Assembly (NCBI GenBank): GCA_031551635.1
Contig: JAVBNH010000017.1
Coordinates: 1 to 55,421, forward strand
Length of the DNA stretch: 55,421 nt
Direction: 5' to 3'
Source of the DNA: JAVBNH01 sp031551635
GTDB taxonomy: Bacteria > Bacillota > Clostridia > Oscillospirales > Acutalibacteraceae
Shown: one piece after another, positions 24,256 through 32,470 of the stretch
Position numbering within the stretch: position 1 is the stretch's first letter
How the letters are laid out: each line of letters starts with the position of its first letter
The notes under the pieces: model-generated
The model's input: only the letters and a program-made list of their open reading frames with translations
The model's database searches: none
What the model was told of the DNA's origin: nothing
Translations under genes and position numbers: made by a program

Positions 24256-24330
24256 ATTTTCCTCCATCTCGCCGCGTTGAGCGGCACAAATATTTCATGA
24301 AAGCAGTATAAAAACTTAGGATTTTTATAT

Positions 24331-24636
24331 TTAACCTTCCTTTTTACTATTATTTTGATTTTCAAGAATATTTTGCATTTTAATATAGAGGTCTTCTATT
24401 ATTATTTCTGTCTTCAAATTGATTTTATTGTCATTTTCAGCTCTGATTCTGTCCTTTTCCTCCTGCCTGTTCTGCGACATCATGATACTCGGCGCCTGTA
24501 TCGCGGCAAGGCACGAAAGAACCAGGTTCAGCAGAATAAACGGATATGGGTCAAAGGCTTTTACAAGAACAAGAGCGTTGACTGCCATCCAATCAACAAG
24601 ATCTCTATTATACCGGATTAGCATGCCATGAATCAT
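24331..24636 (-). pseudogene. Truncated DUF1003 protein remnant
   Basis: The 101 residues match the C-terminal two thirds of DUF1003 membrane proteins: AFDPYPFILLNLVLSCLAAIQ, then APSIMMSQNRQEEKDRIRAE and a helical tail. Full-length family members are usually 150-200 residues, with an extra N-terminal transmembrane segment and a soluble lead that are missing here. Only about 50 bases separate its first ATG from the mmsA stop, and the ATG directly abuts the -10 box of a promoter, so a transcript from it would begin inside or after this codon. The fragment is likely untranslated or a decayed gene. Confidence 0.65.
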
Positions 24637-24664
24637 ATTATATACAATTATTTTTATTAGTCAA
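24637..24664 (-). promoter_or_regulatory. Promoter for iolG and the second dehydrogenase
   Basis: On the minus strand: -35 TTGACT (24659-24664), 16-base spacer, -10 TATAAT (24637-24642). It allows iolG and the following dehydrogenase to be expressed apart from the upstream iol genes. Confidence 0.75.
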
Positions 24665-24688
24665 TAAAAACCTGAATCCTGAATCAAG

Positions 24689-26197
24689 TTAAATTGTTCC
24701 GTCCCAAGTCGATACCTTTGACTTTTTCTTTTCCTCCTCGTCAAACCATCTGGTTGTGACACATTTGCTCTCAGTGTAAAAACGAACGGAATCTTTTCCC
24801 AGACAATGCAGGTCGCCGAAAAAAGAATCCTTATGCCCAGAAAAAGGGAACATACCGACAGGAACAGGTATTCCGACATTAACGCCGACCATTCCGCCGT
24901 CGGTTCTTTTCGCGAATTCACGGGCGTAATAACCGCTTTGGGTGAAGATTACCGAGCCGTTCGCAAAGGGATTTGAGTTCATCAAGGTTATGCCCTCCTC
25001 AAAATCCCTGATGCGCTTCACGCACAGTACAGGCCCGAATATTTCACTCTCACCAATACTCATGCCGGGGGCAACCCTGTCGAAAATTGTCGGGGCAAGA
25101 TAAAAACCGCCTTCGAAGCCTTCAACAACAGCTTTTCTGCCGTCAAGAACAAGCTCAGCTCCTTCAGCTATCCCCTTTTCAATCCATTTTATGACATTTT
25201 CCTTATGCTCCTTCATATAAACAGGCCCCAGCCCGCTTGATTTATCGTAGGCGGGACCGACTTTGAGAGCCTTCGCCTGCTTCACCAGCGCAGCTATAAG
25301 CTCATCGGCGATACTTTCCTGCACCGCGACGACAGGCAGAGCCATACACCTCTCGCCCGCGCAGCCGAAAGCGGAATTTATTATCCCTGCTGCTGTGCGC
25401 TCAATTGCCGCGTCCTCAAGCACGAGGGCGTGATTTTTCGCCTCGCACAGGCACTGCACACGCTTGCCTGTCGCGGCGGCGGTTGAATAAATATATTTGC
25501 CCACAGAGGTTGAGCCGACAAAGGTTATTCCCCTTATGTCCTTATGCTTGAGCAGGAGGTCTACCTCATTTCTCGAGCAGGTGACCATATTGAGTACACC
25601 GTCAGGCAGTCCGGCTTTTTTATATATTTCCGCGAGCATCAGCGCGGTTTTCGGCGTCTGTGTCGCAAGCTTCAAAACCATAGTATTGCCTGAAGCGATA
25701 CAGACCGGAGCCATCCACCCCAACGGTATCATTGCGGGAAAATTGAAGGGTACTATTCCCGCGAAAACCCCTAGCGGTTCCCTGTAGAGAACGGTGTCAA
25801 AGCCTGTTGAAGTATCCTGCAGCGCCTCACCCATCAATAGTGACGGCGCCTGACACGCAAGCTCTGTGCCCTCCTTCGCCTTTAAAACATCGCCCTCAGC
25901 CTCGTCCCAGATTTTGCCGTGCTCAGTCGCTACACATAATGTCAAAGCCTCGAGGTTTTCTATTATGAGCTCGCGGACGCGGTAGAGAATCTGCGAGCGT
26001 TTAATGGCGGGTGTCGCTGCCCATGCGGGATATGCCGCCTTTGCCGCTGCAATTGCGCTTTCGACCTCCTGTGCGGTGCAACAGGGCGCGTAGCCGGTTA
26101 TTTCACCTGTACTCGGATTATATAAGGGGCTGAATTTTTCAGTTTCGGAGGATAAAAACTGTCCATTTACAAAATACTTGATTTTGTTGTCATTCAT
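24689..26197 (-). CDS. mmsA: Methylmalonate-semialdehyde dehydrogenase (CoA-acylating)
   Basis: Also called IolA. It converts malonic semialdehyde to acetyl-CoA and CO2, the last step of inositol catabolism, and can act on methylmalonate semialdehyde. The 502 residues show the aldehyde dehydrogenase core with the MmsA-type catalytic motif GCAGERCMALPVVAVQ, the cofactor segment GNTMVLKLATQTPKTALMLA and the C-terminal SGHKDSFFGDLHCLGKDSVRFYTE typical of this CoA-dependent group. It follows iolE by only 3 bases. Confidence 0.95.
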   Translation of the reverse strand: MNDNKIKYFVNGQFLSSETEKFSPLYNPSTGEITGYAPCCTAQEVESAIAAAKAAYPAWAATPAIKRSQILYRVRELIIENLEALTLCVATEHGKIWDEAEGDVLKAKEGTELACQAPSLLMGEALQDTSTGFDTVLYREPLGVFAGIVPFNFPAMIPLGWMAPVCIASGNTMVLKLATQTPKTALMLAEIYKKAGLPDGVLNMVTCSRNEVDLLLKHKDIRGITFVGSTSVGKYIYSTAAATGKRVQCLCEAKNHALVLEDAAIERTAAGIINSAFGCAGERCMALPVVAVQESIADELIAALVKQAKALKVGPAYDKSSGLGPVYMKEHKENVIKWIEKGIAEGAELVLDGRKAVVEGFEGGFYLAPTIFDRVAPGMSIGESEIFGPVLCVKRIRDFEEGITLMNSNPFANGSVIFTQSGYYAREFAKRTDGGMVGVNVGIPVPVGMFPFSGHKDSFFGDLHCLGKDSVRFYTESKCVTTRWFDEEEKKKSKVSTWDGTI

Positions 26198-26200
26198 AAT

Positions 26201-27094
26201 TTAGATTCCCGCTTTCTCAGCAATATATGCTCTCGCTTTTTTAGCGTATTCAAAGGGATTCGCTATAGCCGGGTCCTGCTCCGCTTCAACAAGCACATAA
26301 CCCTCATAATTATTCTCACTAAGAATATCAAATACCGGTGTAAAGTCAATTGCGCCGTCCCCGGGCACTGTAAAGGTTCCGAGCCTTACGCCTTGCAAGA
26401 AGCTAAGGGCGTTCGCCTTTACACCCGCGATTACATCGGGTCTAATGTCTTTGAGGTGTACATGCTTGATGCGTCCTATATATTTTTTCAAAATATACAA
26501 ATAATCCTCGCCGCAATACGCGAGGTGACCGGTGTCAAAAAGCAGATTGAAGAGCGCGGGGTCTGTGTTTTCCATCATTCTGTCAATTTCGGCTGCGGTC
26601 TGCACAACAGTTCCCATATGGTGGTGGAAGGTCAGTGTGATTCCTATGTCCTTCGCGACTTTTCCGAGCTTATTCAGCCCGCTGCAAAGGAGCTCCCACT
26701 CATCGTCATTCATTATATATTTCTCGTCGAATATCGACTTGTCCGTACCTTGAATTGAATGCCCCTGCTCCGAAACGCCGACTACCTTTGCGCCCATTTT
26801 TTTAAGGAAGGTTATATGCTCAATGAAGCCCTTTTCGGTCTCTTCATAAGGCTTTGTCGTCAAAAAGGTGGAAAACCAGGCGTTGCAAATCTGCAATCCA
26901 CGCAGCTCAAGAGCCTTTTTTAAAACATCGGCATCTTTTGGGTATTTATTGCCGATTTCGCAGCCGGTAAAACCGGCAAGCGCCATTTCTGAAACACACT
27001 GCTCAAAGGTGTTTTCCGCTCCGAGGTCGGGCATATCGTCGTTTGTCCAGCCAATCGGCGCGATTCCAAGCTTAACTTTATTTTTGTCTAACAT
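26201..27094 (-). CDS. iolE: Myo-inosose-2 dehydratase
   Basis: IolE removes water from scyllo-inosose to give 3D-trihydroxycyclohexanedione. The 297 residues (the family norm) begin KVKLGIAPIGWTNDDMPDLG, the signature of IolE, and include GCEIGNKYP, TFHHHMGTVVQ and the metal-site segments LLFDTGHLAYCGED and HVHLKDIRPDV. The start is placed at ATG 27094; an open frame extends 20 codons upstream without a ribosome binding site. First in the block iolE-mmsA, separated from iolD by the toxin-antitoxin pair. Confidence 0.95.
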   Translation of the reverse strand: MLDKNKVKLGIAPIGWTNDDMPDLGAENTFEQCVSEMALAGFTGCEIGNKYPKDADVLKKALELRGLQICNAWFSTFLTTKPYEETEKGFIEHITFLKKMGAKVVGVSEQGHSIQGTDKSIFDEKYIMNDDEWELLCSGLNKLGKVAKDIGITLTFHHHMGTVVQTAAEIDRMMENTDPALFNLLFDTGHLAYCGEDYLYILKKYIGRIKHVHLKDIRPDVIAGVKANALSFLQGVRLGTFTVPGDGAIDFTPVFDILSENNYEGYVLVEAEQDPAIANPFEYAKKARAYIAEKAGI

Positions 27095-27177
27095 AATTTT
27101 TTTGTACCTTTCGTGAATAAATTTATCAAGTTTTTTTGTTATTAATGTAAACAAACCATATAATGCAATATTTCATA

Positions 27178-27206
27178 TTGACAACGCACATACTATGCGA
27201 TATAAT
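27178..27206 (+). promoter_or_regulatory. Consensus promoter and operator of the toxin-antitoxin pair
   Basis: -35 TTGACA (27178-27183), 17-base spacer, -10 TATAAT (27201-27206), a perfect consensus. An inverted repeat CATACT...AGTATG spans the -10 box and is a likely DinJ operator. On the other strand TTGTCA and TATATG-like boxes overlap the region and could drive iolE, so antitoxin binding may touch both directions. Confidence 0.82.
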
Positions 27207-27238
27207 CACTATACTAAGTATGAAAGGAATGATTTGAA

Positions 27239-27508
27239 ATGGATAGCACAAATGTCAGTATCCGTATGGATACACAACTTAAAAAGCAAGCGGAGGAGCT
27301 GTTCAATGATTTAGGTTTAAACATGTCTGTTGCGATGACAATGTTCATACGTCAGGCAGTTCGTGTTCAGGGGATTCCTTTTGAAATATCACGCATGCCC
27401 AACGCGGAAACAATTGCGGCAATGAAGGAAGCTGAAAAAATCACCTGTGATTCTGCTGTAAAAGGTTATACCAATCTTGACGAATTATTTAAGGACTTAA
27501 AATCATGA
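27239..27508 (+). CDS. dinJ: DinJ/RelB-family antitoxin
   Basis: An 89-residue ribbon-helix-helix antitoxin that neutralises its toxin and represses its own promoter. The N-terminal DNA-binding part reads NVSIRMDTQLKKQAEELFND, then LGLNMSVAMTMFIRQAV, the textbook DinJ pattern. The C-terminal acidic helical part (GYTNLDELFKDLKS) would wrap the toxin. AAAGGA lies ten bases before the ATG. The gene overlaps the toxin by 4 bases. Confidence 0.92.
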   Translation: MDSTNVSIRMDTQLKKQAEELFNDLGLNMSVAMTMFIRQAVRVQGIPFEISRMPNAETIAAMKEAEKITCDSAVKGYTNLDELFKDLKS

Positions 27509-27786
27509 ATGTAGTTTTTACAGTAAAAACAACCGGTCGGTTCCGCAAGGACTATAAGTTGATGGAAAAGCGGAAATACGACATAGCTTTACTTGACGAG
27601 ATCATCACATTATTAGCAAAAGGGATTCCGCTTCCTGAAAAAAATCGTGATCATGAATTGACTGGTATCTATACTGGACATAGAGAATGTCATATTTTAC
27701 CGGATTGGCTGTTAATATATCGCATTGAAAAAAATGTTCTTGTGCTGACACTTACCAGAACAGGCAGTCATAATGATTTGTTTTAA
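27505..27786 (+). CDS. yafQ: YafQ-family type II toxin (mRNA endonuclease)
   Basis: YafQ cuts translating mRNA on the ribosome. The 93-residue protein keeps the active-site residues at the same positions as the E. coli enzyme: His50 (in RDHELTG), His63, Asp67 and Trp68 (in RECHILPDWLLIYR), plus the C-terminal RTGSHNDLF histidine. The toxin therefore looks functional. It starts 4 bases inside the antitoxin gene and stops 9 bases short of the convergent iolD stop. The pair interrupts what would otherwise be one iol operon. Confidence 0.92.
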   Translation: MNVVFTVKTTGRFRKDYKLMEKRKYDIALLDEIITLLAKGIPLPEKNRDHELTGIYTGHRECHILPDWLLIYRIEKNVLVLTLTRTGSHNDLF

Positions 27787-27795
27787 AATCAGTGA

Positions 27796-29718
27796 TTAGT
27801 ATTTTTTTGCCCTTTTGATATTTTCCTGATTTCGGGCATTCGCTTCTGTTACAAGGCTATTTCCACCGGTCTGAGCCGTCCCGACACGCCACCATGCTCC
27901 GTAGCCGTCCGTCATTGTTTTCGGGAGGACTTTTATATCAATCAAGGTAGAAACAGTCTGCTTTTTGCTGTCAATCAACGCATCCCGGAGCTCGTCAAGA
28001 GTTTTCGCCGTGTAGGTTTTTACCCCGTAACCCGCCGCGCTCATAGCGTAATCAATGTGCATCAGTTCACCGAGCAACTGTCCGTTTTCGTCTCGCTTTC
28101 TGAATTCTGTCGCCAGATTTCCGATTCCCTGAGACATTTCAAGATTATTTATGCAGCCGAAGCCGGTGTTGTCAAAAAGAAGAACATTGATTTTCGCGTT
28201 TTCCTGAATCGAGGTCACCAGCTCACTGTGAAGCATCAGATAGCTTCCGTCGCCAACCATAGCGTAGACTTCTATGTCAGGCGCGGCAAGCTTTGAGCCG
28301 AGCGCGCCGCAAATCTCATAGCCCATGCAGGAATAGCCGTATTCCATATTGTAGCTGTCCTTCGCGTCAGTCGTCCACATTCTCTGCAGGCACCCGGGCA
28401 GGCTTCCCGAGGAACCGACCGCGATAGCGTCATCATCTATAAGCTCACGAATCAGCGCGACAGCGGCGGTCTGGGTAACGGTGCCGCCGGTTTTTTCTAT
28501 GAATTCATCTATTGTAGGCTCATATCTCGCCTTGACAATAGGCTTGAAATCCTCGCCGTACTTATATTCTGCAAGCTTTTTATATTCTTCATTCCAGTCA
28601 TTTTTTGCCTGAGTGATTTCATTTTTATAAGCCGATTTGTAGCCGAACGCTCTAAGTTTTGCCGTCAGCTTTTCGAGTGTCGTCTTCGCGTCGCCGACAG
28701 CCATAGCCGCGTCCATTTTATATGCGTCAAACCTTGAGGCGTTTATTGTTATAAATTTCACCTTAGGGTTTTCAAAAAGGGACTTTGAAGCAGTGGTAAA
28801 ATCAGAAAATCTTGTGCCGATTCCGATTACGAGATCGGCAGTTTTCGCCAGCGTGTTCGCCGCACTGTTGCCGGTTACGCCTATCCCGCCGAGGTTGAAG
28901 GGAGAAGAAGCTTTACAGGCGCTCTTTCCCGCCTGAGTTTCGGCAAAGGGGATATTAAAACCGGCGCAAAAGCTCTCAAGCAGTTCCCCTGCTTCACTGT
29001 ATCTGACTCCTCCGCCGCAGACAATAAGCGGTTTTTCGGCTTTTCTTATCAATTCGGCAATATCGTCAATTTCCTCGTCTGACGCTGCCGCGCGGGAAAT
29101 TTTATGCACTCTTTTTTCTAAAAATGAATCGGGATAATCGTATATTTCGCCCTCGACATCCTGAGGAAGACAGACGCAGACCGCGCCGCATTGCAAGGGG
29201 TCGGTGAGGACGCGCATGGCGTTAATCATAGCCGACATCAGCTGCTCAGGGCGCGAAACCCTGTCCCAGTACCTGCAAACCGCGCGAAAAGCGTCATTTG
29301 TTGTCGTTGAGAGTGAATTTGTCTGCTCAAACTGCTGCAGAACCGGGTCGGGCTGGCGGCAGGCATAGGTGTCGGCAGGCAGTAGCAGCAGTGGGATATT
29401 ATTAACAGTCGCGGTTCCGGCTGCTGTCACCATATTCGCAGCTCCGGGGCCGATTGATGAGGAGCAGGCTATAATTCTTCGGCGGTTATTCTGCTTGGCA
29501 AAAGCCGTCGCCGCGTGAGCCATACCCTGCTCATTTTTACCCTGAAAAACTCGCAGACCGCCCGGGTTCTCGTCTAAAGCCTGACCGAGACCGCAGACGA
29601 TTCCGTGACCGAAAACGGTAAAAATGCCCTCGACAAATTTTGTTTCCACACCGTCTAGCGAGACATATTGATTATCAAGAAATTTAACAAGAGCCTGCGC
29701 CATTGTCATAATTGCCAT
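27796..29718 (-). CDS. iolD: 3D-(3,5/4)-trihydroxycyclohexane-1,2-dione acylhydrolase
   Basis: IolD opens the six-carbon ring of the dione to give 5-deoxy-glucuronate and uses thiamine diphosphate. The 640 residues fit the family length. The catalytic-glutamate region (KNEQGMAHAATAFAKQ), the central domain and the thiamine-diphosphate motif GDGSYLMLHSEL ending in NTGFGCINN are clear. Start ATG 29718 follows GGAGG by nine bases. It ends beside the toxin-antitoxin pair and follows an esterase gene. Confidence 0.96.
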   Translation of the reverse strand: MAIMTMAQALVKFLDNQYVSLDGVETKFVEGIFTVFGHGIVCGLGQALDENPGGLRVFQGKNEQGMAHAATAFAKQNNRRRIIACSSSIGPGAANMVTAAGTATVNNIPLLLLPADTYACRQPDPVLQQFEQTNSLSTTTNDAFRAVCRYWDRVSRPEQLMSAMINAMRVLTDPLQCGAVCVCLPQDVEGEIYDYPDSFLEKRVHKISRAAASDEEIDDIAELIRKAEKPLIVCGGGVRYSEAGELLESFCAGFNIPFAETQAGKSACKASSPFNLGGIGVTGNSAANTLAKTADLVIGIGTRFSDFTTASKSLFENPKVKFITINASRFDAYKMDAAMAVGDAKTTLEKLTAKLRAFGYKSAYKNEITQAKNDWNEEYKKLAEYKYGEDFKPIVKARYEPTIDEFIEKTGGTVTQTAAVALIRELIDDDAIAVGSSGSLPGCLQRMWTTDAKDSYNMEYGYSCMGYEICGALGSKLAAPDIEVYAMVGDGSYLMLHSELVTSIQENAKINVLLFDNTGFGCINNLEMSQGIGNLATEFRKRDENGQLLGELMHIDYAMSAAGYGVKTYTAKTLDELRDALIDSKKQTVSTLIDIKVLPKTMTDGYGAWWRVGTAQTGGNSLVTEANARNQENIKRAKKY

Positions 29719-29760
29719 CAGAATTTTCCTCCGATTATGTTTTTTTATCGAAATATATAA

Positions 29761-30579
29761 TTATCTTTTTACCTGCGAAAACATCCATTCATACAGCTCT
29801 CCTTCACGGTAAGCTATTTCCCACGAGCAGTGCCTTTCTCCGGGGTATTCAGTATATTTTACAACCTCTGAGCCCGCGTCCCTCAAGGCATTTATCATGC
29901 TTCGCGAAAAACTCGGGTCAACATCCCTGTCCTTCGCGCCATGGAATGCCCAGATAGGGATTCCGGTCATCCCGCTAACAAATTCGGGTCTGCCAGCGCC
30001 GCAAACAGGCACAGCCGCCGCGAATAAATCCGGCTCTCTCCACAGCATACCCCAAACGCCGGAGCCGCCCATAGAAAGACCTGTTATGTATATACGGCTA
30101 GTGTCGATATTATACTTTGAAGCTACCTCGCGCACAAGCTCTATTGTCGCGTCACACACAGGGAAATCCTCCGGCGACTGCGAACCCCATTTTTGAAAAT
30201 CAAACCACCAGTTCCCCTTCGGGCATTGCGGCGCAATGATATAGCAGGGATATTTTTCTTTTAAGTCAGCAAAAAGCAGTTCCTGCATAATACTATCAAT
30301 CTGAACCTGCCTCTTGTTGTCGCTCCCCCTCGGTCCCGAGCCGTGCAGGTAAAGCAGTAACGGGAGCTTTTTATTTGAAGCCTCAGGCGTGTACATTCTA
30401 TAGGGCAGGGTGAGGCTGTTTGAAGCGGTAAAGCTCTCAGCTGACATCATTCCGGTGAGGTCTCTTTGAGCGAGAAATTTATAAAACACGCCCTTACCGC
30501 CTATCAGATAAGTAACAGTTATAACAATCATAGCAAAAAGCGAAAAAGAAATCAGAGCGATATGTTTTTTCTTAATCAT
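29761..30579 (-). CDS. Secreted or membrane-anchored alpha/beta-hydrolase esterase
   Basis: A 272-residue alpha/beta hydrolase related to feruloyl-esterase, depolymerase and phospholipase-like enzymes (COG4099 type). The nucleophile elbow is TGLSMGGSGVWGM, with acid Asp in GAKDRDVDP and base His in GERHCSWEI; LYLHGSGPRGSDN forms the oxyanion-hole region. The N-terminus (KKKHIALISFSLFAMIVITV) is a signal anchor, so it acts outside. It sits between iolB and iolD in the inositol run. It might release inositol or sugars from esters before uptake; that is inference. Confidence 0.8.
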   Translation of the reverse strand: MIKKKHIALISFSLFAMIVITVTYLIGGKGVFYKFLAQRDLTGMMSAESFTASNSLTLPYRMYTPEASNKKLPLLLYLHGSGPRGSDNKRQVQIDSIMQELLFADLKEKYPCYIIAPQCPKGNWWFDFQKWGSQSPEDFPVCDATIELVREVASKYNIDTSRIYITGLSMGGSGVWGMLWREPDLFAAAVPVCGAGRPEFVSGMTGIPIWAFHGAKDRDVDPSFSRSMINALRDAGSEVVKYTEYPGERHCSWEIAYREGELYEWMFSQVKR

Positions 30580-30604
30580 AAAACCCCCATTGAAAGCTAA
30601 CTAT

Positions 30605-30648
30605 TAAGCTTAGCATCTTATACCTAATACCTAATTCCTTATTCCTTA
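30605..30648. repeat. Degenerate CCTAATA-type tandem repeat
   Basis: A short tandem run of ATACCTA/ATTCCTTA-like units that touches the iolB stop codon. Similar AT-rich short-unit repeats touch other gene ends in this window. Confidence 0.5.
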
Positions 30649-31410
30649 AATGGCCATCCACTCGTGTTCTTTATCAAAAATCCTTGTTTTTTGCCACGGA
30701 TTACCTTGCAAATGGCGAATCATCCAAGTGTAATACATTGTATAGCAAGGTGCTGTCACCTGCTGATGCGAATTGCCGCCGCTTATAAATGACGCGCCGC
30801 CGTCAGCGATTTTATAAACCTCGTCGCCGATAAAACCCGCGCCGAAGCCTTGAGGTTTATCGAATTTGTAATAGTAAACTTCTGGTTGCGGGTGATGGTG
30901 AGGAGGGTAGCTCGACCATTTACCGGGTTTGTTAAAGACCTCACCAATAACCATATTAGAATAAGGTGCGTTTTCGTAGTCGAATACCGTCACAATCGTC
31001 CTGTGCGCCGCACCGTCCCACTGAGTTTCACCCGCGATTTGCACATCGACAGTTTCGGGAGTATACAAAACCGGCTCAAATATATTTTCATTATTTGTCT
31101 GTTGAATAATGAATTCGCTTTCTTCCAGAGCTTCAATTTCAACAATCTCATTCATGCAAAAATGCAGACAGTAAGGTAAATCAGTAAAAACGCTCCCACG
31201 AAATATTTCCGTGGTTTTTCCTGAATAACACAGTTGCAGCTGCCCGCTCAAAATCAAAATTGCTGTTTCATTGCGTCTGTCATTTATAATCAATTTTTCA
31301 CCGGGCAAAAGTCTGCAAACGGTAATATCCATCAACATCTGAGCGTTTAACCCATCCATACGGCACAAAATCTTTTCATTGTTTTTATTATATAAATAGT
31401 TAGCAAACAT
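30646..31410 (-). CDS. iolB: 5-deoxy-glucuronate isomerase
   Basis: IolB isomerises 5-deoxy-glucuronate to 2-deoxy-5-keto-gluconate. The 254-residue double-cupin protein carries the metal-site cluster WSSYPPHHHPQPEVYYYKF, the GFGAGFIGDEVYKI stretch and HQQVTAPCYTMYYTWMIRHL near the end. The N-terminal cupin half is shorter and more divergent, as in other members. It lies between iolC upstream and the esterase downstream on the minus strand. Confidence 0.94.
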   Translation of the reverse strand: MFANYLYNKNNEKILCRMDGLNAQMLMDITVCRLLPGEKLIINDRRNETAILILSGQLQLCYSGKTTEIFRGSVFTDLPYCLHFCMNEIVEIEALEESEFIIQQTNNENIFEPVLYTPETVDVQIAGETQWDGAAHRTIVTVFDYENAPYSNMVIGEVFNKPGKWSSYPPHHHPQPEVYYYKFDKPQGFGAGFIGDEVYKIADGGASFISGGNSHQQVTAPCYTMYYTWMIRHLQGNPWQKTRIFDKEHEWMAI

Positions 31411-31428
31411 TTTCCCTCACCCTTATCT

Positions 31429-31452
31429 AGCGTCTAAAGTCTAAAATCTAGT
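31429..31452. repeat. Degenerate TCTA-type repeat at the iolC stop
   Basis: Three spaced units of the form GTCTAAA/ATCTAG. The last provides the stop codon of iolC. Part of the repeat family described at 33824-33865. Confidence 0.5.
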
Positions 31453-32451
31453 CACACCGTACTCTTTTTTCTTTTCGTCAATAAATGCTTGTATCTCCTG
31501 CGCGTTTTTCATGTCCTGAGAGCAGGCGTGACTGGCGACAAGCATTGCCGCTGAAGCACTGCCGAACTCAAGTGCATCAGGAATTTCCCAGCCTTCAAAT
31601 AAAGCGTAAAGAAAAGCCGAGGTATAACCGTCACCGCCGCCGAAGGATTTCAACAGCTTCACAGGGAAGGGTTTGATTTTATAGCTGTTTCCGTCATTAG
31701 TATAGGCTGTCGAGCCCTCTTTACCATGGGTTACTATTACGATTTTGGCATTGCGGTTGTGATAGTATTTCGCGCTAGCCTCGTCACTGCCGTCAAGCCC
31801 TAAGAGCCTTTCAGTCAAATCATATTCCTGCCGCGAGCCGATTATTATATCAGCTTTTTCTGCAGCAAGCGAATAATAAACCGAAATTTCATCGTCATTT
31901 TTCCAGTTATACGAGCGGTAATCAATGACAAAAATCACCGGAACCGCGTTCTTTTTCGCAAGTGCCAGAGCTTTCAGCGCAGCCTCTCTTGAGGGGGACT
32001 CGGCAAGCGCGGTACCGGATATAAGCAGAGCCGCACCTTGATTTATATAGTCCTCGTCAATGTCGCTTACTTCCAGCTTCAGGTCAGCCGCTTCGTTTCT
32101 GTACATGAGAATACTACTCTGCGTTTCGCTTAAAATTTCAGTGAAGGTCAGCCCGATTTTTTCGCCGTTTTTACACCGGGAAATTTTCGAGGTGTCTATG
32201 CCCTCCTTCGTGAAAAAATCCGTCACAAAGGTTCCAAGCTGATCGTCTGAAACTCGGGCAAAAAAGCCGCATTTTTTTCCAAGGCGGGAGAGCCCCACGG
32301 CGATATTCGCAGGCGAGCCGCCCAGATAACGCTTGAAAGTCGTGCTCTCATTTAGCGGACAGTGATAATCGACAGGGTTCAGGTCAACGGCGACCCTGCC
32401 GAGCAGAATCAAATCAAACTTTTTACTTTTATCAAATTCAATATATTTCAT
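31441..32451 (-). CDS. iolC: 5-dehydro-2-deoxygluconokinase
   Basis: IolC phosphorylates 2-deoxy-5-keto-gluconate, preparing it for the aldolase. The 336-residue PfkB-family kinase has the N-terminal motif GGSPANIAVGLSRLGKKCGF, the central IGSRQEYDL and the C-terminal signature GGGDGYTSAFLYALFEGW, with the catalytic Asp in GGGD. Family members more often read GAGD at that point, a mild variation. It lies between the aldolase and iolB, all on the minus strand. Confidence 0.94.
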   Translation of the reverse strand: MKYIEFDKSKKFDLILLGRVAVDLNPVDYHCPLNESTTFKRYLGGSPANIAVGLSRLGKKCGFFARVSDDQLGTFVTDFFTKEGIDTSKISRCKNGEKIGLTFTEILSETQSSILMYRNEAADLKLEVSDIDEDYINQGAALLISGTALAESPSREAALKALALAKKNAVPVIFVIDYRSYNWKNDDEISVYYSLAAEKADIIIGSRQEYDLTERLLGLDGSDEASAKYYHNRNAKIVIVTHGKEGSTAYTNDGNSYKIKPFPVKLLKSFGGGDGYTSAFLYALFEGWEIPDALEFGSASAAMLVASHACSQDMKNAQEIQAFIDEKKKEYGVTRF

Positions 32452-32470
32452 AAGCTCTCCTTATAGTTTG

